Positions 32,682 to 41,950 are shown, numbered from the stretch's first letter. The stretch: DNA of 64,000 nucleotides from Halomonas halophila (GCF_030406665.1 NZ_CP129121.1:2728001-2792000); one strand, 5' to 3'. A program made the numbers and translations. The notes: generated by a model not told the origin, from the letters alone.

Positions 32682-34253
32682 ATGACTCATGATGACGATC
32701 CTGTCCTGTCACCCGGGCAGGACAACAAGCAGTTACTGGGGCTGGATTTCCACAATCCCGTCTTCCCCCTCTCCGCCCTGGCCATTCTCGGCTTCATTCT
32801 CTACGCCCTGGTCTACCCCGACGCCGCCAACACCCAGCTGGGCGCGGCGCGCGGCTTCGCCATCGAGCACTTCGACTGGCTGTTCATGATCGCCGGCAAC
32901 GTGTTCGTGGTGCTGTGCCTGGCGCTGATCGTGCTGCCGCTGGGGCGGATTCGCCTGGGCGGGGCCGACGCCCGCCCCGATCACTCGCTGGTGTCCTGGT
33001 TCAGCATGCTGTTCGCCGCCGGCATGGGCATCGGCCTGATGTTCTGGAGCGTGGCCGAGCCGGTCGCCTACTACACCGACTGGTACGGCACGCCCCTCGA
33101 CGTCGCCGCCCGGACCCCGGAGGGCGCGACCGCCGCCATGGGCGCCACCATGTTCCACTGGGGCCTGCACCCCTGGGCGATCTACGGCGTGGTCGGCCTG
33201 TCGCTGGCTTTCTTCGCCTACAACCGCGGCCTGCCACTGACCCTGCGCTCGGCCTTCACGCCGCTGCTGGGCGAACACACCCGCGGCTGGATCGGCCATC
33301 TGGTGGACATCCTGGCGGTACTGGCCACCATCTTCGGCCTGGCCACCTCGCTGGGCTTCGGCGCCTCCCAGGCCGCCGGCGGTCTCAACTACCTGTTCGA
33401 CGTGCCCAATACCCTGGGCACCCAGATCGCCATCATCGTGGCGGTCACCGCCGTGGCACTGTTCTCCGTGTGGCGCGGCATCGACGGCGGGGTCAAGCTG
33501 TTTTCCAACATCAACATGGTGATCGCCCTGCTGCTGCTGCTGTTCGTGGTGATCACCGGCTCCACCATGCTGTTCGTCAACGGCCTGTGGGACACCAGCG
33601 TGGCCTACCTGACTCACCTGGTACCGCTGTCCAACTGGGTCGGCCGCGAAGATGACACCTGGTTCCACGGCTGGACGGTGTTCTACTGGGCCTGGTGGAT
33701 CTCCTGGTCGCCGTTCGTCGGCATGTTCATCGCCCGCGTCTCCCGCGGCCGCACCGTGCGCGAGTTCCTGATGGCGGTGCTGCTGGTCCCGACGCTGGTG
33801 ACGATCGTGTGGATGAGCGCCTTCGGCGGCAACGCCCTGGCCCAGGCCGCCGGCGGCGTCGGTGCGCTGTCCGATGGCATCGGCGAGGTCTCGCTGGCAA
33901 TGTTCCAGATGCTCGAGCACCTGCCGCTGACCACGCTGACCTCGACCATGGCCATCGTGCTGGTGCTGGTGTTCTTCATCACCTCCTCCGATTCGGGCTC
34001 GCTGGTGATCGACAACATCACCGCCGGCGGCAAGGTCGACGCCCCGCGCACCCAGCGGGTGTTCTGGGCCACCCTGGAAGGCGTGATCGCCGGCGTGCTG
34101 CTCTACGGCGGCGGTGACAAGGCCCTGGGCGCCCTCCAGGCCGGCGCCGTGGCCACCGGCCTGCCCTTCACCCTGGTGCTGCTGGTGATGGCCGTGGGGC
34201 TGGTCAAGAGCCTGCGCGAGGAACACGCCCTGGGCCTCGCCCGGACCGCCTGA
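32682..34253 (+). CDS. BCCT-family betaine/carnitine/choline transporter
   Basis: 523 aa with twelve predicted helices. Diagnostic BCCT segments are present: AAGMGIGLMFWSVAEPVAYY, FHWGLHPWAIYGVVGL, and the helix-8 tryptophan motif YWAWWISWSPFVGMFIAR. The GMGIG motif is typical of Na+-coupled betaine carriers (choline/H+ symporters have GMGIN or similar). The C-terminal tail is short, without the long osmosensing extension of BetP, which suits nutrient uptake rather than osmotic sensing. Start ATG 32682 follows GAGGAA. Located among betaine genes and divergent from fdhA, betaine is the likeliest substrate; dimethylglycine or carnitine are alternatives. Confidence 0.92.
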   Translation: MTHDDDPVLSPGQDNKQLLGLDFHNPVFPLSALAILGFILYALVYPDAANTQLGAARGFAIEHFDWLFMIAGNVFVVLCLALIVLPLGRIRLGGADARPDHSLVSWFSMLFAAGMGIGLMFWSVAEPVAYYTDWYGTPLDVAARTPEGATAAMGATMFHWGLHPWAIYGVVGLSLAFFAYNRGLPLTLRSAFTPLLGEHTRGWIGHLVDILAVLATIFGLATSLGFGASQAAGGLNYLFDVPNTLGTQIAIIVAVTAVALFSVWRGIDGGVKLFSNINMVIALLLLLFVVITGSTMLFVNGLWDTSVAYLTHLVPLSNWVGREDDTWFHGWTVFYWAWWISWSPFVGMFIARVSRGRTVREFLMAVLLVPTLVTIVWMSAFGGNALAQAAGGVGALSDGIGEVSLAMFQMLEHLPLTTLTSTMAIVLVLVFFITSSDSGSLVIDNITAGGKVDAPRTQRVFWATLEGVIAGVLLYGGGDKALGALQAGAVATGLPFTLVLLVMAVGLVKSLREEHALGLARTA

Positions 34254-34270
34254 CCCCTCGCTGAACGACA

Positions 34271-34309
34271 CCGACGCCCCCGGCCGGGACTTCCCGCCGG
34301 GGGCGTCGG
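34271..34309 (+). terminator. Terminator hairpin after the BCCT gene
   Basis: CCGACGCCCCCGGC and GCCGGGGGCGTCGG form a 14-bp perfect stem about 17 nt past the stop. Confidence 0.75.
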
Positions 34310-34460
34310 CGTTCCTGCTTACCGTTTCCCCGTTGCGGCCCCGCGGGGGCTCGACCTTGCCGCCGGTTACGGGCATGGTGGTAGCACCATGCCCGGGCAC
34401 CGCTCGGCGTCCGGGGCCACGAGCGTCAAACCGTCTCAACCGTCAGGAGAAAGAACCCCA

Positions 34461-34976
34461 ATGTCCAAACGACTCGTGTCGGGCCTGATCGGCCTGCTGT
34501 GCCTGCTGCCGCTGGCGTCTTCGGCCCTCGCCCAGACCAGCATGTCCGGCCAGGGCGGCAACTTCGAGAGCGAGCAGTACCAGAGCTGGGAAGTGCGCTG
34601 CCCCACCGACGCCCAGAGCGGCCCGTGCAGCATGACCCAACTGGTCACCAACCCGGACGACGACCAGCCGGTGATGCGCGTGATCATCGCCCAGCCGCCC
34701 CAGGCCGAAGTGCCGATCATGACCTTCCTGCTGCCGCTGGGCGTGCGCCTGGCGCCGGGCCTGCAGCTGAGCGTGGACGGCGGCGAAGGCGTGCCCTTCC
34801 CCTATCAGGTCTGCGACCAGCCGGGCTGCCGCGCCGACCTGCCGCTGGAACCGTCGCTGATGCAGCAGCTGCGCGGCGGCAGCAACGCCACCCTGAGCCT
34901 GATCGACCCGCGCGGCAGTCGCCGCGATCTGAACATCTCGCTGATGGGCTTCACCAGCGCCAGCCAGCAGATCTGA
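34461..34976 (+). CDS. Invasion-associated locus B (IalB) family exported protein
   Basis: 171 aa. A signal peptide (MSKRLVSGLIGLLCLLPLAS, cleaved about ALA before QTS) targets the periplasm. The mature domain has YQSWEVRCP near its start, four cysteines (VRCP, GPCSM, QVCDQ, PGCRAD) that may form two disulfides, and the family's LPLGVRLAPGLQLSVDGGE and ISLMGF segments. The family name comes from Bartonella; in free-living bacteria its role is unknown. Start is marked by AGGAG. It is transcribed separately between two terminators. Confidence 0.85.
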   Translation: MSKRLVSGLIGLLCLLPLASSALAQTSMSGQGGNFESEQYQSWEVRCPTDAQSGPCSMTQLVTNPDDDQPVMRVIIAQPPQAEVPIMTFLLPLGVRLAPGLQLSVDGGEGVPFPYQVCDQPGCRADLPLEPSLMQQLRGGSNATLSLIDPRGSRRDLNISLMGFTSASQQI

Positions 34977-34997
34977 GTCGCGCGCTCCGCGCCACGT

Positions 34998-35028
34998 AAA
35001 AAGCCCCGGTCGGTGACCGGGGCTTTTT
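34998..35028. terminator. Bidirectional terminator between IalB gene and etfB
   Basis: AAAAAGCCCCGGTC and GACCGGGGCTTTTT form 14 perfect pairs with A-tract and T-tract ends, serving both converging transcripts. Confidence 0.9.
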
Positions 35029-35057
35029 GCTTTGGTACCTGGCGAGAGACGCTGCGG

Positions 35058-35861
35058 CTAGCGCAGCACGCCCTCTTCCTTCAACAGCTTGAGGATCGCT
35101 TCCGCGCCTTCCTCCGCGGTCACGTCGGTGAGCACCTGGCCACCGCCGCCCTCGGCCTTGGCGGCCGCGGCCTTGAAGCGGTCGCGGGCCGAGGCGGCCT
35201 TGACGATCTTCAGGCGCTTGGGCCGCTTGCGGGCCGGCTGGGTCTCCCAGCTCGCCCAGGCCTCGTCCACGGTCACGCTGCCGGGCACCGCGGCCAGGTG
35301 GCCACGACGGGCCGGGCCGTAGGCGCTCTGACGCGGCGCCGGGGCCGCGCCATCGACCGTGACGATGGCCGGCAGGCGCACCTTGAGCCGGCGACGCTGG
35401 CCGCGCGGCAGCGCCTGCAGCAGGGTCGCGACGCCGTTCTCGACGCTCTCCACCGCCGCCAGGCCGCTGACCACCGGCCAGCCCAGGCGCTCGGCGAGCA
35501 GGTAGGGCAGCAGGCCGGAGCCTTCGCCCTGCTCGGCGCGCTCGCCGGTGATGACCAGCTGCGGCGGCGCCGCATCGAGCGCCTCGGCGAGCGCGGGCAG
35601 CACGTCGGTGCCCTCGGGCTGCTCGACCAGGGTCAGGGCATCGAAGCCCATGCCCAGGTAGCCGCGCAGGGCCGGCTCGCTGTCCGCCTCCTTGCCGCCG
35701 GCATGCAGCAGCTGGACACTGGCGTCGGCCACGCCGCGGGCCAGCTCCACCGCCCGGGCGTCCTGGTCGGCGCGGCGCGCGCGACCGGTGACGGGGTGAC
35801 GCCCCACGGAGACCAGCACGGTGATCTCCAGCGAGGCATCGGCTTGGGCTTCAGGCCGCAT
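35058..35861 (-). CDS. etfB: Electron transfer flavoprotein beta subunit, demethylation-linked
   Basis: 267 aa of the EtfB family, but divergent. The core has GYLGMGFDALTLVEQ, LVITGERAEQGEGSGLLPYL, LGWPVVSGLAAVE and VRLPAIVTVD, matching the usual order, while the standard TGKQ-x-x-D-G-D nucleotide-binding segment reads TGERAEQGEG. Last gene of the dgc operon; it overlaps etfA by 11 bp. It should carry electrons from dimethylglycine oxidation by DgcAB to the quinone pool via ETF dehydrogenase, which is not in this window. Role by analogy with the same gene order in Pseudomonas. Confidence 0.85.
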   Translation of the reverse strand: MRPEAQADASLEITVLVSVGRHPVTGRARRADQDARAVELARGVADASVQLLHAGGKEADSEPALRGYLGMGFDALTLVEQPEGTDVLPALAEALDAAPPQLVITGERAEQGEGSGLLPYLLAERLGWPVVSGLAAVESVENGVATLLQALPRGQRRRLKVRLPAIVTVDGAAPAPRQSAYGPARRGHLAAVPGSVTVDEAWASWETQPARKRPKRLKIVKAASARDRFKAAAAKAEGGGGQVLTDVTAEEGAEAILKLLKEEGVLR

Positions 35862-37119
35862 CGCGCTTCTCCTCTCGTTGCTGCTTGACCATGGCCACCA
35901 GCGAGCCGAGTACCTCGGCCGAATCGCCGATGACCGCCAGATCGGCGCGCTTGATCATGTCGCAGCCGGGGTCCATGTTGATCGCCACCACCTTGTCGCA
36001 GGTCTGGATCCCCTGCAGGTGCTGGATGGCGCCGCTGATGCCGACCGCCACGTAGACCCGGGCGGTGACCCAGGTACCGGTGGCCCCGACCTGGCGATCG
36101 CGCGCCATGAAGCCGTCATCCACGGCGACACGAGATGCCCCTTCCGTGGCGCCGAGCACCTCGGCGGCGGTGTGGAAGCCATCCCAGTCGCGGATGCCGT
36201 TGCCGGCGGAAAGGATGAACTCGGCCTCGGCCAGCGCCACGCCCGACGGGTCCACCGGCACCTGGCCCAGATCCTCGATGCGCGAGATCGGCGACGGCAG
36301 CTCCTGGGGCAGGCTCAGCGCCTCGGCGGCGTGACGGTTGTCGTCGACCGGCTCGGCGCATTCCTCGAGCGCCAGGGTGATGCGCGGCAGCGGCCGCTGG
36401 ATGTCGATGGTGGCCGCCGCGCCGCGGGCGGTGCACTGCCAGCCCAGTTCGGCATCGGCGTCGGGCTCGAGCTGCCACACGCCGGTGGCGGGGCGCTCGC
36501 CGAGACGCGCCGCCAGGCGGCGGCCCAGATCGGCGCCGCCGAGCTTGGAGTCCGGCACCAGCCAGTGGCGCGGCGTCCAGGCCTCCTCCACCGCCAGCAG
36601 CGCGCCGAGGCGGGCCTCCGGGGCGAAGCCGTCGAAGCGGGGATCGTCGAGGGTCAGCAGGCGGTCGACGCCGGCTTCGCCGAAGCCGTCTTCCTTGTGC
36701 TCGCCGTAGACCACCGCCAGCACCGCACCCCGGGCATCCGGGTCGGCGTCGGCCAGCTGCCGTGCCAGGCCCAGCAGGTCACGGTCATGGCCGGAGAGGC
36801 GGCCGCCGGCCATGTCCGGCACCACCGCCACCAGGAAGGCCGGCGATTCGATCTCGACCAGCGGCTTGCTCTGGGCGGTCGTCTTGGCGGCTCCGCCGCC
36901 GCCGGCACCCTGCTGGACGCCGCTGCGGTCGATGCGCTTGAGGCCATTGGGGCCCATGAAGCCCACCGCGTGCGGATTGCGGCGGACGATGCCCGCGGGT
37001 CCCACCCACTCGCTGGCCGCGCCCTGGCCGAGCTCGGCCAGGACTTCCAGATGCTGCGGGTGCAGCCGGTTACGGGCGATCCAATCCTTGCGCGGATCGC
37101 GACGGACGATATCGCTCAT
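35851..37119 (-). CDS. etfA: Electron transfer flavoprotein alpha subunit, demethylation-linked
   Basis: 422 aa, about 100 longer than the usual EtfA. The extra N-terminal part begins MSDIVRRDPRKDWIARNRLHPQ (a 4-residue step short of any iron-sulfur motif). The C-terminal FAD domain has GIRDWDGFHTAAEVLGA, DDGFMARDRQVGATGTWV, YVAVGISGAIQHLQGI, VVAINMDPGCDMIKRADLAVIGD, the canonical EtfA series. ATG 37119 overlaps the dgcB stop by one base (TGATG) and has GGAGGTG upstream. Confidence 0.88.
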   Translation of the reverse strand: MSDIVRRDPRKDWIARNRLHPQHLEVLAELGQGAASEWVGPAGIVRRNPHAVGFMGPNGLKRIDRSGVQQGAGGGGAAKTTAQSKPLVEIESPAFLVAVVPDMAGGRLSGHDRDLLGLARQLADADPDARGAVLAVVYGEHKEDGFGEAGVDRLLTLDDPRFDGFAPEARLGALLAVEEAWTPRHWLVPDSKLGGADLGRRLAARLGERPATGVWQLEPDADAELGWQCTARGAAATIDIQRPLPRITLALEECAEPVDDNRHAAEALSLPQELPSPISRIEDLGQVPVDPSGVALAEAEFILSAGNGIRDWDGFHTAAEVLGATEGASRVAVDDGFMARDRQVGATGTWVTARVYVAVGISGAIQHLQGIQTCDKVVAINMDPGCDMIKRADLAVIGDSAEVLGSLVAMVKQQREEKRDAA

Positions 37120-39092
37120 CACGCCACCTCCACGGCCTGGGGCCGATTCGATGATTGCTGGGCCGCGCCGGAGGACGCCTCGGGCGCCTCGGTCAGCGCG
37201 TTGGCGACCAGTTCGGCAATGTCACGCACCTCGGCGGTGGCATCGACCACGCCCTCAAGCATCGCGGTGCACTGCGGGCAGCCCACGGCCACCAGCTCGG
37301 CGCCGGTCTCGCCCACGTCGTTCATGCGCATGTCGGGAATCCGGCGCTCACCGGGGATGTCGGTGATCGGCGCACCGCCGCCACCACCGCAGCAGCGGGA
37401 GCGGAAGCCGGAGCGCTCCATCTCGGCGACTTCGATGCCGAGCGCCTTGAGCACGTTGCGCGGGGCCTCGTACTCGCCGTTGTAGCGGCCCAGGTAGCAG
37501 GGATCGTGATAGGTCACGCCGCCGCCCTTCCAGGGCTTGAAGTGCAGGCGACCGGCCTCGTACAGCTCGGCGATGTAGGTGCTGTGGTGCCGCACCTCGT
37601 AGTGACCACCCAGCTCGCCGTACTCGTTGCCGAGCACGTGGAAGCTGTGCGGGTCACAGGTGACGATGCGCTGGAAGCGGTACTTCGACAGGGTGGCGAT
37701 GTTGCGCTTCGCCAGGCTCTGGAAGGTCGCTTCATCGCCCAGGCGCCGGGCCACGTCGCCGCTGTCGCGCTCCTCGTTGCCGAGCACCGCGAAGTCGACG
37801 TCGGCGGCGCGCAGCACCTTGACCAGCGAGCGCAGGGTGCGCTGGTTGCGCATGTCGTAGGCGCCGTCGCCCAGCCACAGCAGCACCTCGGCCTCGCCGC
37901 GATCCGCCATCAGCGGCAGCTCGAGGTCGGCGGCCCAGTGCATGCGGGCGTCGGGGGCGAAGCCACCCGGATTGTCGGTGGCGATCAGGTTGTCGAGCAC
38001 CTCGGGCCCCTTGTTGGGGGTATTGCCGTGCTCGAGGGTCAGGAAGCGCCGCATGTCGACGATGGCATCGACGTGCTCGATCATCATCGGGCACTCCTCG
38101 ACGCAGGCGCGGCAGGTGGTGCAGGACCACAGGGTCTCGGCATCCACCAGGGCCTTGCCCTCGCGGGCCACGATCGGGCCGTGAGGCGTGCCTTGATGCT
38201 CGCCCACCGGCTGGCCCGGATAGGGGCTGCCGGCATAGTGGGCATCGCTGCCGCCGGCCATGCCGACGACCATGTCCTGGATCAGCTTCTTGGGATTGAG
38301 CGGCTGGCCGGCGGCGAAGGCCGGACACATGGCCTCGCAGCGGCCGCACTGCACGCAGGCGTCGAAGCCGAGCAGCTGGTTCCAGGTGAAGTCGCTGGGC
38401 TTCTCGACGCCCAGGGTGGCGTTCTCGTCGTCCAGGTTCAGGGCCTTGAGGCCGGTGGAACGGTTGCCCTCGCCGAAGCGCTCGGCGCGACGGTGGAAGG
38501 CCAGATGCAGGGCGCCGGCGAAGGCGTGCTTCATCGGCCCGCCCCAGGCCATGCCGAAGACCATCTCGCCCAGGCCCCAGACCAGCACGGCGGACAGCGC
38601 CAGCGCCAGCACCCAGCTGCCGAAGTCCTCGGGCAGCAGGCCCACGGCGGGCAGGGTGATGGCGAAGACGCTCAGCGAGAAGGCCATCAGGCTCTTGGGC
38701 AGGCGCATCCACGGGCCCTTGGAGAGCCGGGACGGTGGATTGCGGCGGCGGCGAGCCACGAAGCAGCTGCCGACGAACATGGTGGCACTGGCGGCCAGCA
38801 GCACCCAGCCGAGCACGCCTTGGGCCAGGCCCAGGCCGTGCACCAGGACCATCAGCACCGCCGCGGCGACGAAGCCGCCGGCGGTGGCCACGTGGGTGTT
38901 GGACATGACCTTGTCGCGGGCGACCACGTGGTGCAGGTCGACCAGGTAGCGCCGCGGCACGGAGGCCAGCCCCTTGACCAGCGGCACGGGTGAGGGACGC
39001 CCCTGGCGCCAAAGGCGCACGCGCCGGACGACGCCGATCGCCGCCAGGCCCAGCGCGGCGAAGATCAGGATCGGCAATAGGATATCGAGCAT
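37119..39092 (-). CDS. dgcB: Dimethylglycine catabolism Fe-S membrane protein DgcB
   Basis: 657 aa. The N-terminus has several membrane helices (about residues 1-22, 70-110, 140-200). Two 4Fe-4S motifs follow, CVQCGRCEAMCP and CTTCRACVEECP, and the C-terminal half has CCG-type cysteine domains with CDPHSFHVLGNEYG and CCGGGGGAP, as in heterodisulfide-reductase-like proteins. It is thought to accept electrons from DgcA and link them to the membrane/ETF. Start ATG 39092 has GAGGTGA 5 nt upstream; an in-frame GTG at 39101 lies within that site. A 214-bp gap with a hairpin separates it from dgcA. Confidence 0.92.
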   Translation of the reverse strand: MLDILLPILIFAALGLAAIGVVRRVRLWRQGRPSPVPLVKGLASVPRRYLVDLHHVVARDKVMSNTHVATAGGFVAAAVLMVLVHGLGLAQGVLGWVLLAASATMFVGSCFVARRRRNPPSRLSKGPWMRLPKSLMAFSLSVFAITLPAVGLLPEDFGSWVLALALSAVLVWGLGEMVFGMAWGGPMKHAFAGALHLAFHRRAERFGEGNRSTGLKALNLDDENATLGVEKPSDFTWNQLLGFDACVQCGRCEAMCPAFAAGQPLNPKKLIQDMVVGMAGGSDAHYAGSPYPGQPVGEHQGTPHGPIVAREGKALVDAETLWSCTTCRACVEECPMMIEHVDAIVDMRRFLTLEHGNTPNKGPEVLDNLIATDNPGGFAPDARMHWAADLELPLMADRGEAEVLLWLGDGAYDMRNQRTLRSLVKVLRAADVDFAVLGNEERDSGDVARRLGDEATFQSLAKRNIATLSKYRFQRIVTCDPHSFHVLGNEYGELGGHYEVRHHSTYIAELYEAGRLHFKPWKGGGVTYHDPCYLGRYNGEYEAPRNVLKALGIEVAEMERSGFRSRCCGGGGGAPITDIPGERRIPDMRMNDVGETGAELVAVGCPQCTAMLEGVVDATAEVRDIAELVANALTEAPEASSGAAQQSSNRPQAVEVA

Positions 39093-39191
39093 GACGCTCA
39101 CCTCATATCGAGAGCCGTAGCTTTAAGCTGTCAGCGGAAGTGATCCACACGGGCGGGGAACCCGGGCCGGCAACCGGCGGAGGGCTCGACA

Positions 39192-39225
39192 ACGGCGCGG
39201 GGGCCCGAGGGCCGTTCCGCGCCGT
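39192..39225. repeat. Hairpin in the dgcA-dgcB gap
   Basis: ACGGCGCG and CGCGCCGT arms enclose a loop with a further GGGCCC-GAGGGCC structure. It may adjust expression of dgcB relative to dgcA; no T-run follows. Confidence 0.45.
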
Positions 39226-39306
39226 GACCGAGGGTGTTCGACCGAGGCCCGGTGCGGCCGCGAGGCATGCACCGAGCCCTCCCCTTCCGTGGTTCCCCGG
39301 GCGCCG

Positions 39307-41379
39307 TCAGAAGTCCTTGCAGAGGCGCAGGGCGTCGTAGATCGCGGCATGGGTGTTGCGCGGCGCGGTGCAGTCGCCCAGACGGAACAGCAGGAAGCCG
39401 TCGCCGTCCTCGCTCAGGCAGGGCTGCGGCTTGATGTCGTACAGCGCCTCGAGATCCACCTGGCCCTTGTTGCGCGACTCCTGCTTGAGCGCGTAGTAGA
39501 GGTCCTCGTCCGGACGCACGCCGTTCTCGACCACGATCTGATCGACCACGCGCTCCTCCTGCTGGCCGGTGTACTCGTTCTCGAGCACCGCCACCAGGGA
39601 ATCGCCCTCGCGATAGACCTTATGCAGCATCAGGTCGGAGGTCATGATCACCTCCTTCTCGTAGAGGCTGCGGTAGTAGGTCGGGAAGGTGGTGCCGCCG
39701 ACCGCCGCACCGGGCTTGATGTCGTCGGTGACGATCTCGACCTTGGCGCCCTTGTCGGCCAGGTAGTCGGCCGCAGACATGCCGGCGAACTCGCACAGGG
39801 CGTCGTAGATCAGCACGTTCTTGCCCGGCTCGACCTTGCCGTTGAGCACGTCCCAGGTGCTGACGATCAGGCTCTCCTCGGGATTCTCGGAGTAGCCCCA
39901 CTCGGGATACTGGTCCAGGTACGGCTGACCGCCGGTGGCCAGCACCACGATGTCGGCCTTGAGGTCCTTGATGGTGGCCTCGTCGGCGTAGGTGCCGAGG
40001 CGCTGGTCGACGTTGAGGCGGGCCAGCTCGAGCTGGTACCAGCGAGTGATGCCGGCGATCTGGTCGCGCTGCGGCGCCTTGGCGGCGGTGGTGATCTGCC
40101 CGCCGATGGCCTCGGAGGCCTCGAACAGGGTCACGTCATGGCCACGCTCGGCGGCCACGCGGGCCGCTTCCATGCCGCCTGGGCCACCGCCGACCACCAC
40201 GACCTTGCGCTTCTTGCCTTCGGTCTGCTCGATGATGTGCGGCAGGCCCATGTACTCGCGGGAGGTCGCGGCGTTCTGGATGCACAGCACGTCCAGACCT
40301 TGGTACTGGCGGTCGATGCAGTAGTTGGCGCCGACGCACTGCTTGATCTGGTCGACCTGATCCATCTTGATCTTGGTGATCAGGTGCGGATCGGCGATGT
40401 GCGCGCGGGTCATGCCCACCAGGTCCACGTAGCCACCCTCGAGGATGCGGCTGGCCTGGTTCGGGTCCTTGATGTTCTGGGCGTGGATCACCGGCTTGGA
40501 GACCACTTCCTTGATGCCCGCCGCCAGGTGCAGGAACGGCTCCGGCGGGAAGGACATGTTGGGGATGACGTTGGCCAGGGTGTCGTGGGTGTCGCAGCCC
40601 GAGCCGACCACGCCGAAGAAGTCCACCTGGCCGGTGGCATCGTAGTAGGCGGCGATCTGCTTCATGTCGTCGTGCGACAGGCCGTCCGGGTGGAACTCGT
40701 CGCCGCAGATGCGCAGGCCGACCGTGAAGTCGTCGCCGACCTCGGCGCGCACGGCCTTGAGCACTTCCATGCCGAAGCGCATGCGGTTCTCGAAGCTGCC
40801 GCCCCACTGGTCGGTCCGCTTGTTGACGCGCGGGCTCCAGAACTGGTCGATCAGGTGCTGGTGCACGGCGGACAGCTCGACGCCGTCCAGGCCGCCTTCC
40901 TTCGCCCGGCGTGCGGCCTGGGCGAAGTCACCGATGATGCGCCAGATCTCCTCCTCCTCGATGGTCTTGCAGGTGGAGCGGTGCACCGGCTCGCGGATGC
41001 CGGACGGCGACAGCAGGGTCGACCAGTTGAAGCCATCCCAGCGCGAGCGACGACCCATGTGGGTGATCTGGATCATGATCTTGCCGCCGTGCTTGTGCAC
41101 GGCGTCGGCCAGATTCTGGAAGTGCGGAATGATGCGGTCGGTGGCCAGGTTCACCGAGCTCCACCAGGCCTGCGGGCTGTCGATGGAGACCACCGAGGAG
41201 CCGCCGCAGATGCACAGGCCGCAGCCGCCCTTGGCCTTCTCTTCGTAGTACTTGACGTAGCGGTCGGTGGTCATGCCGCCGTCGGTCGCGTAGACCTCGG
41301 CGTGGGCGGTGCTGACCACGCGGTTGCGAATGGTGAGGTTGCCGATCTCGATCGGCTGGAAGATCGCGTCGAATGCCAT
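39307..41379 (-). CDS. dgcA: Dimethylglycine demethylase flavoprotein DgcA
   Basis: 690 aa of the old-yellow-enzyme/2,4-dienoyl-CoA reductase/trimethylamine dehydrogenase family. An N-terminal FMN TIM barrel (about 1-350, with NRVVSTAHAEVYATDGG and GVELSAVHQHLIDQFWSP) is followed by Fe-S cysteines (CVGANYCIDRQYQGLDVLC), then FAD/NAD domains with VVVVGGGPGGMEAARVAAE. It oxidatively removes a methyl group from dimethylglycine, giving sarcosine and formaldehyde. Start has GAGGAGG upstream, 13 nt after the DUF5943 gene, so co-transcription is expected. Confidence 0.93.
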   Translation of the reverse strand: MAFDAIFQPIEIGNLTIRNRVVSTAHAEVYATDGGMTTDRYVKYYEEKAKGGCGLCICGGSSVVSIDSPQAWWSSVNLATDRIIPHFQNLADAVHKHGGKIMIQITHMGRRSRWDGFNWSTLLSPSGIREPVHRSTCKTIEEEEIWRIIGDFAQAARRAKEGGLDGVELSAVHQHLIDQFWSPRVNKRTDQWGGSFENRMRFGMEVLKAVRAEVGDDFTVGLRICGDEFHPDGLSHDDMKQIAAYYDATGQVDFFGVVGSGCDTHDTLANVIPNMSFPPEPFLHLAAGIKEVVSKPVIHAQNIKDPNQASRILEGGYVDLVGMTRAHIADPHLITKIKMDQVDQIKQCVGANYCIDRQYQGLDVLCIQNAATSREYMGLPHIIEQTEGKKRKVVVVGGGPGGMEAARVAAERGHDVTLFEASEAIGGQITTAAKAPQRDQIAGITRWYQLELARLNVDQRLGTYADEATIKDLKADIVVLATGGQPYLDQYPEWGYSENPEESLIVSTWDVLNGKVEPGKNVLIYDALCEFAGMSAADYLADKGAKVEIVTDDIKPGAAVGGTTFPTYYRSLYEKEVIMTSDLMLHKVYREGDSLVAVLENEYTGQQEERVVDQIVVENGVRPDEDLYYALKQESRNKGQVDLEALYDIKPQPCLSEDGDGFLLFRLGDCTAPRNTHAAIYDALRLCKDF

Positions 41380-41392
41380 GGGTGATGCCTCC

Positions 41393-41950
41393 TCAGCCCT
41401 GTGCGTTGTTCGAGATGTCGGCGATCGGACGGGTCACGAAGACGCCGACGTCGCAGCCTTCTTCGGCGCCGCTCTGGGTCTGCTCGGCGACGGTGCGCAG
41501 ATCGCTGCCGCGGGCGGCGAGGATCTGGTCCATGGCGCCGGCGAACCAGCCGGTGAACATGTATTCGATCTTCCGGCCGACCTTGCCCATCTGATAGACG
41601 AAGGCGCTGTGCTCGAGGCGCACGCGGCAGGTACCGGCGTCTAGGTCGATGTCCTCGGTGATGAACAGCCCCCAGCCGCGCTGGGAGAGGCGCTTCATGT
41701 AGTGTTCGAAGACGTCGACGCCCTCGAGGCCGTGGCATTCGGCCTCCTTCTCGCACCAGTGCCAGGCGCTCTTGTAGCCGGCATCGTAGAGGATCTCGGC
41801 GTACTTCTCGGCGCCCAGGGCCTCTTCCACGGCGACGTGGTTGTTGATGAAGAAGTGACGCGGCACGTACAGCATCGGCAGGGCGTCGGTGGTCCAGATG
41901 CCGGTATCGGCATCCACTTCGATCGGCAGTTCAGGGGCCATCTTGGTCAC
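41393..41950 (-). CDS. DUF5943-type protein of the dgc operon
   Basis: 185 aa. It contains YVPRHFFINNHVAVEEALG, KSAWHWCEKEAECHG and GRKIEYMFTGWFAGAMDQIL, and resembles the protein encoded between the dipeptidase-like gene and dgcA in Pseudomonas. It also has the flavour of 4-vinyl-reductase (V4R)-like ligand-binding domains. No function is established. GTG 41950 is chosen because GAGGAA lies 8 nt upstream; an ATG at 42058 would add a low-complexity Gln/Pro-rich extension. Its conserved position argues for a helper role in dimethylglycine demethylation. Confidence 0.75.
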   Translation of the reverse strand: MTKMAPELPIEVDADTGIWTTDALPMLYVPRHFFINNHVAVEEALGAEKYAEILYDAGYKSAWHWCEKEAECHGLEGVDVFEHYMKRLSQRGWGLFITEDIDLDAGTCRVRLEHSAFVYQMGKVGRKIEYMFTGWFAGAMDQILAARGSDLRTVAEQTQSGAEEGCDVGVFVTRPIADISNNAQG

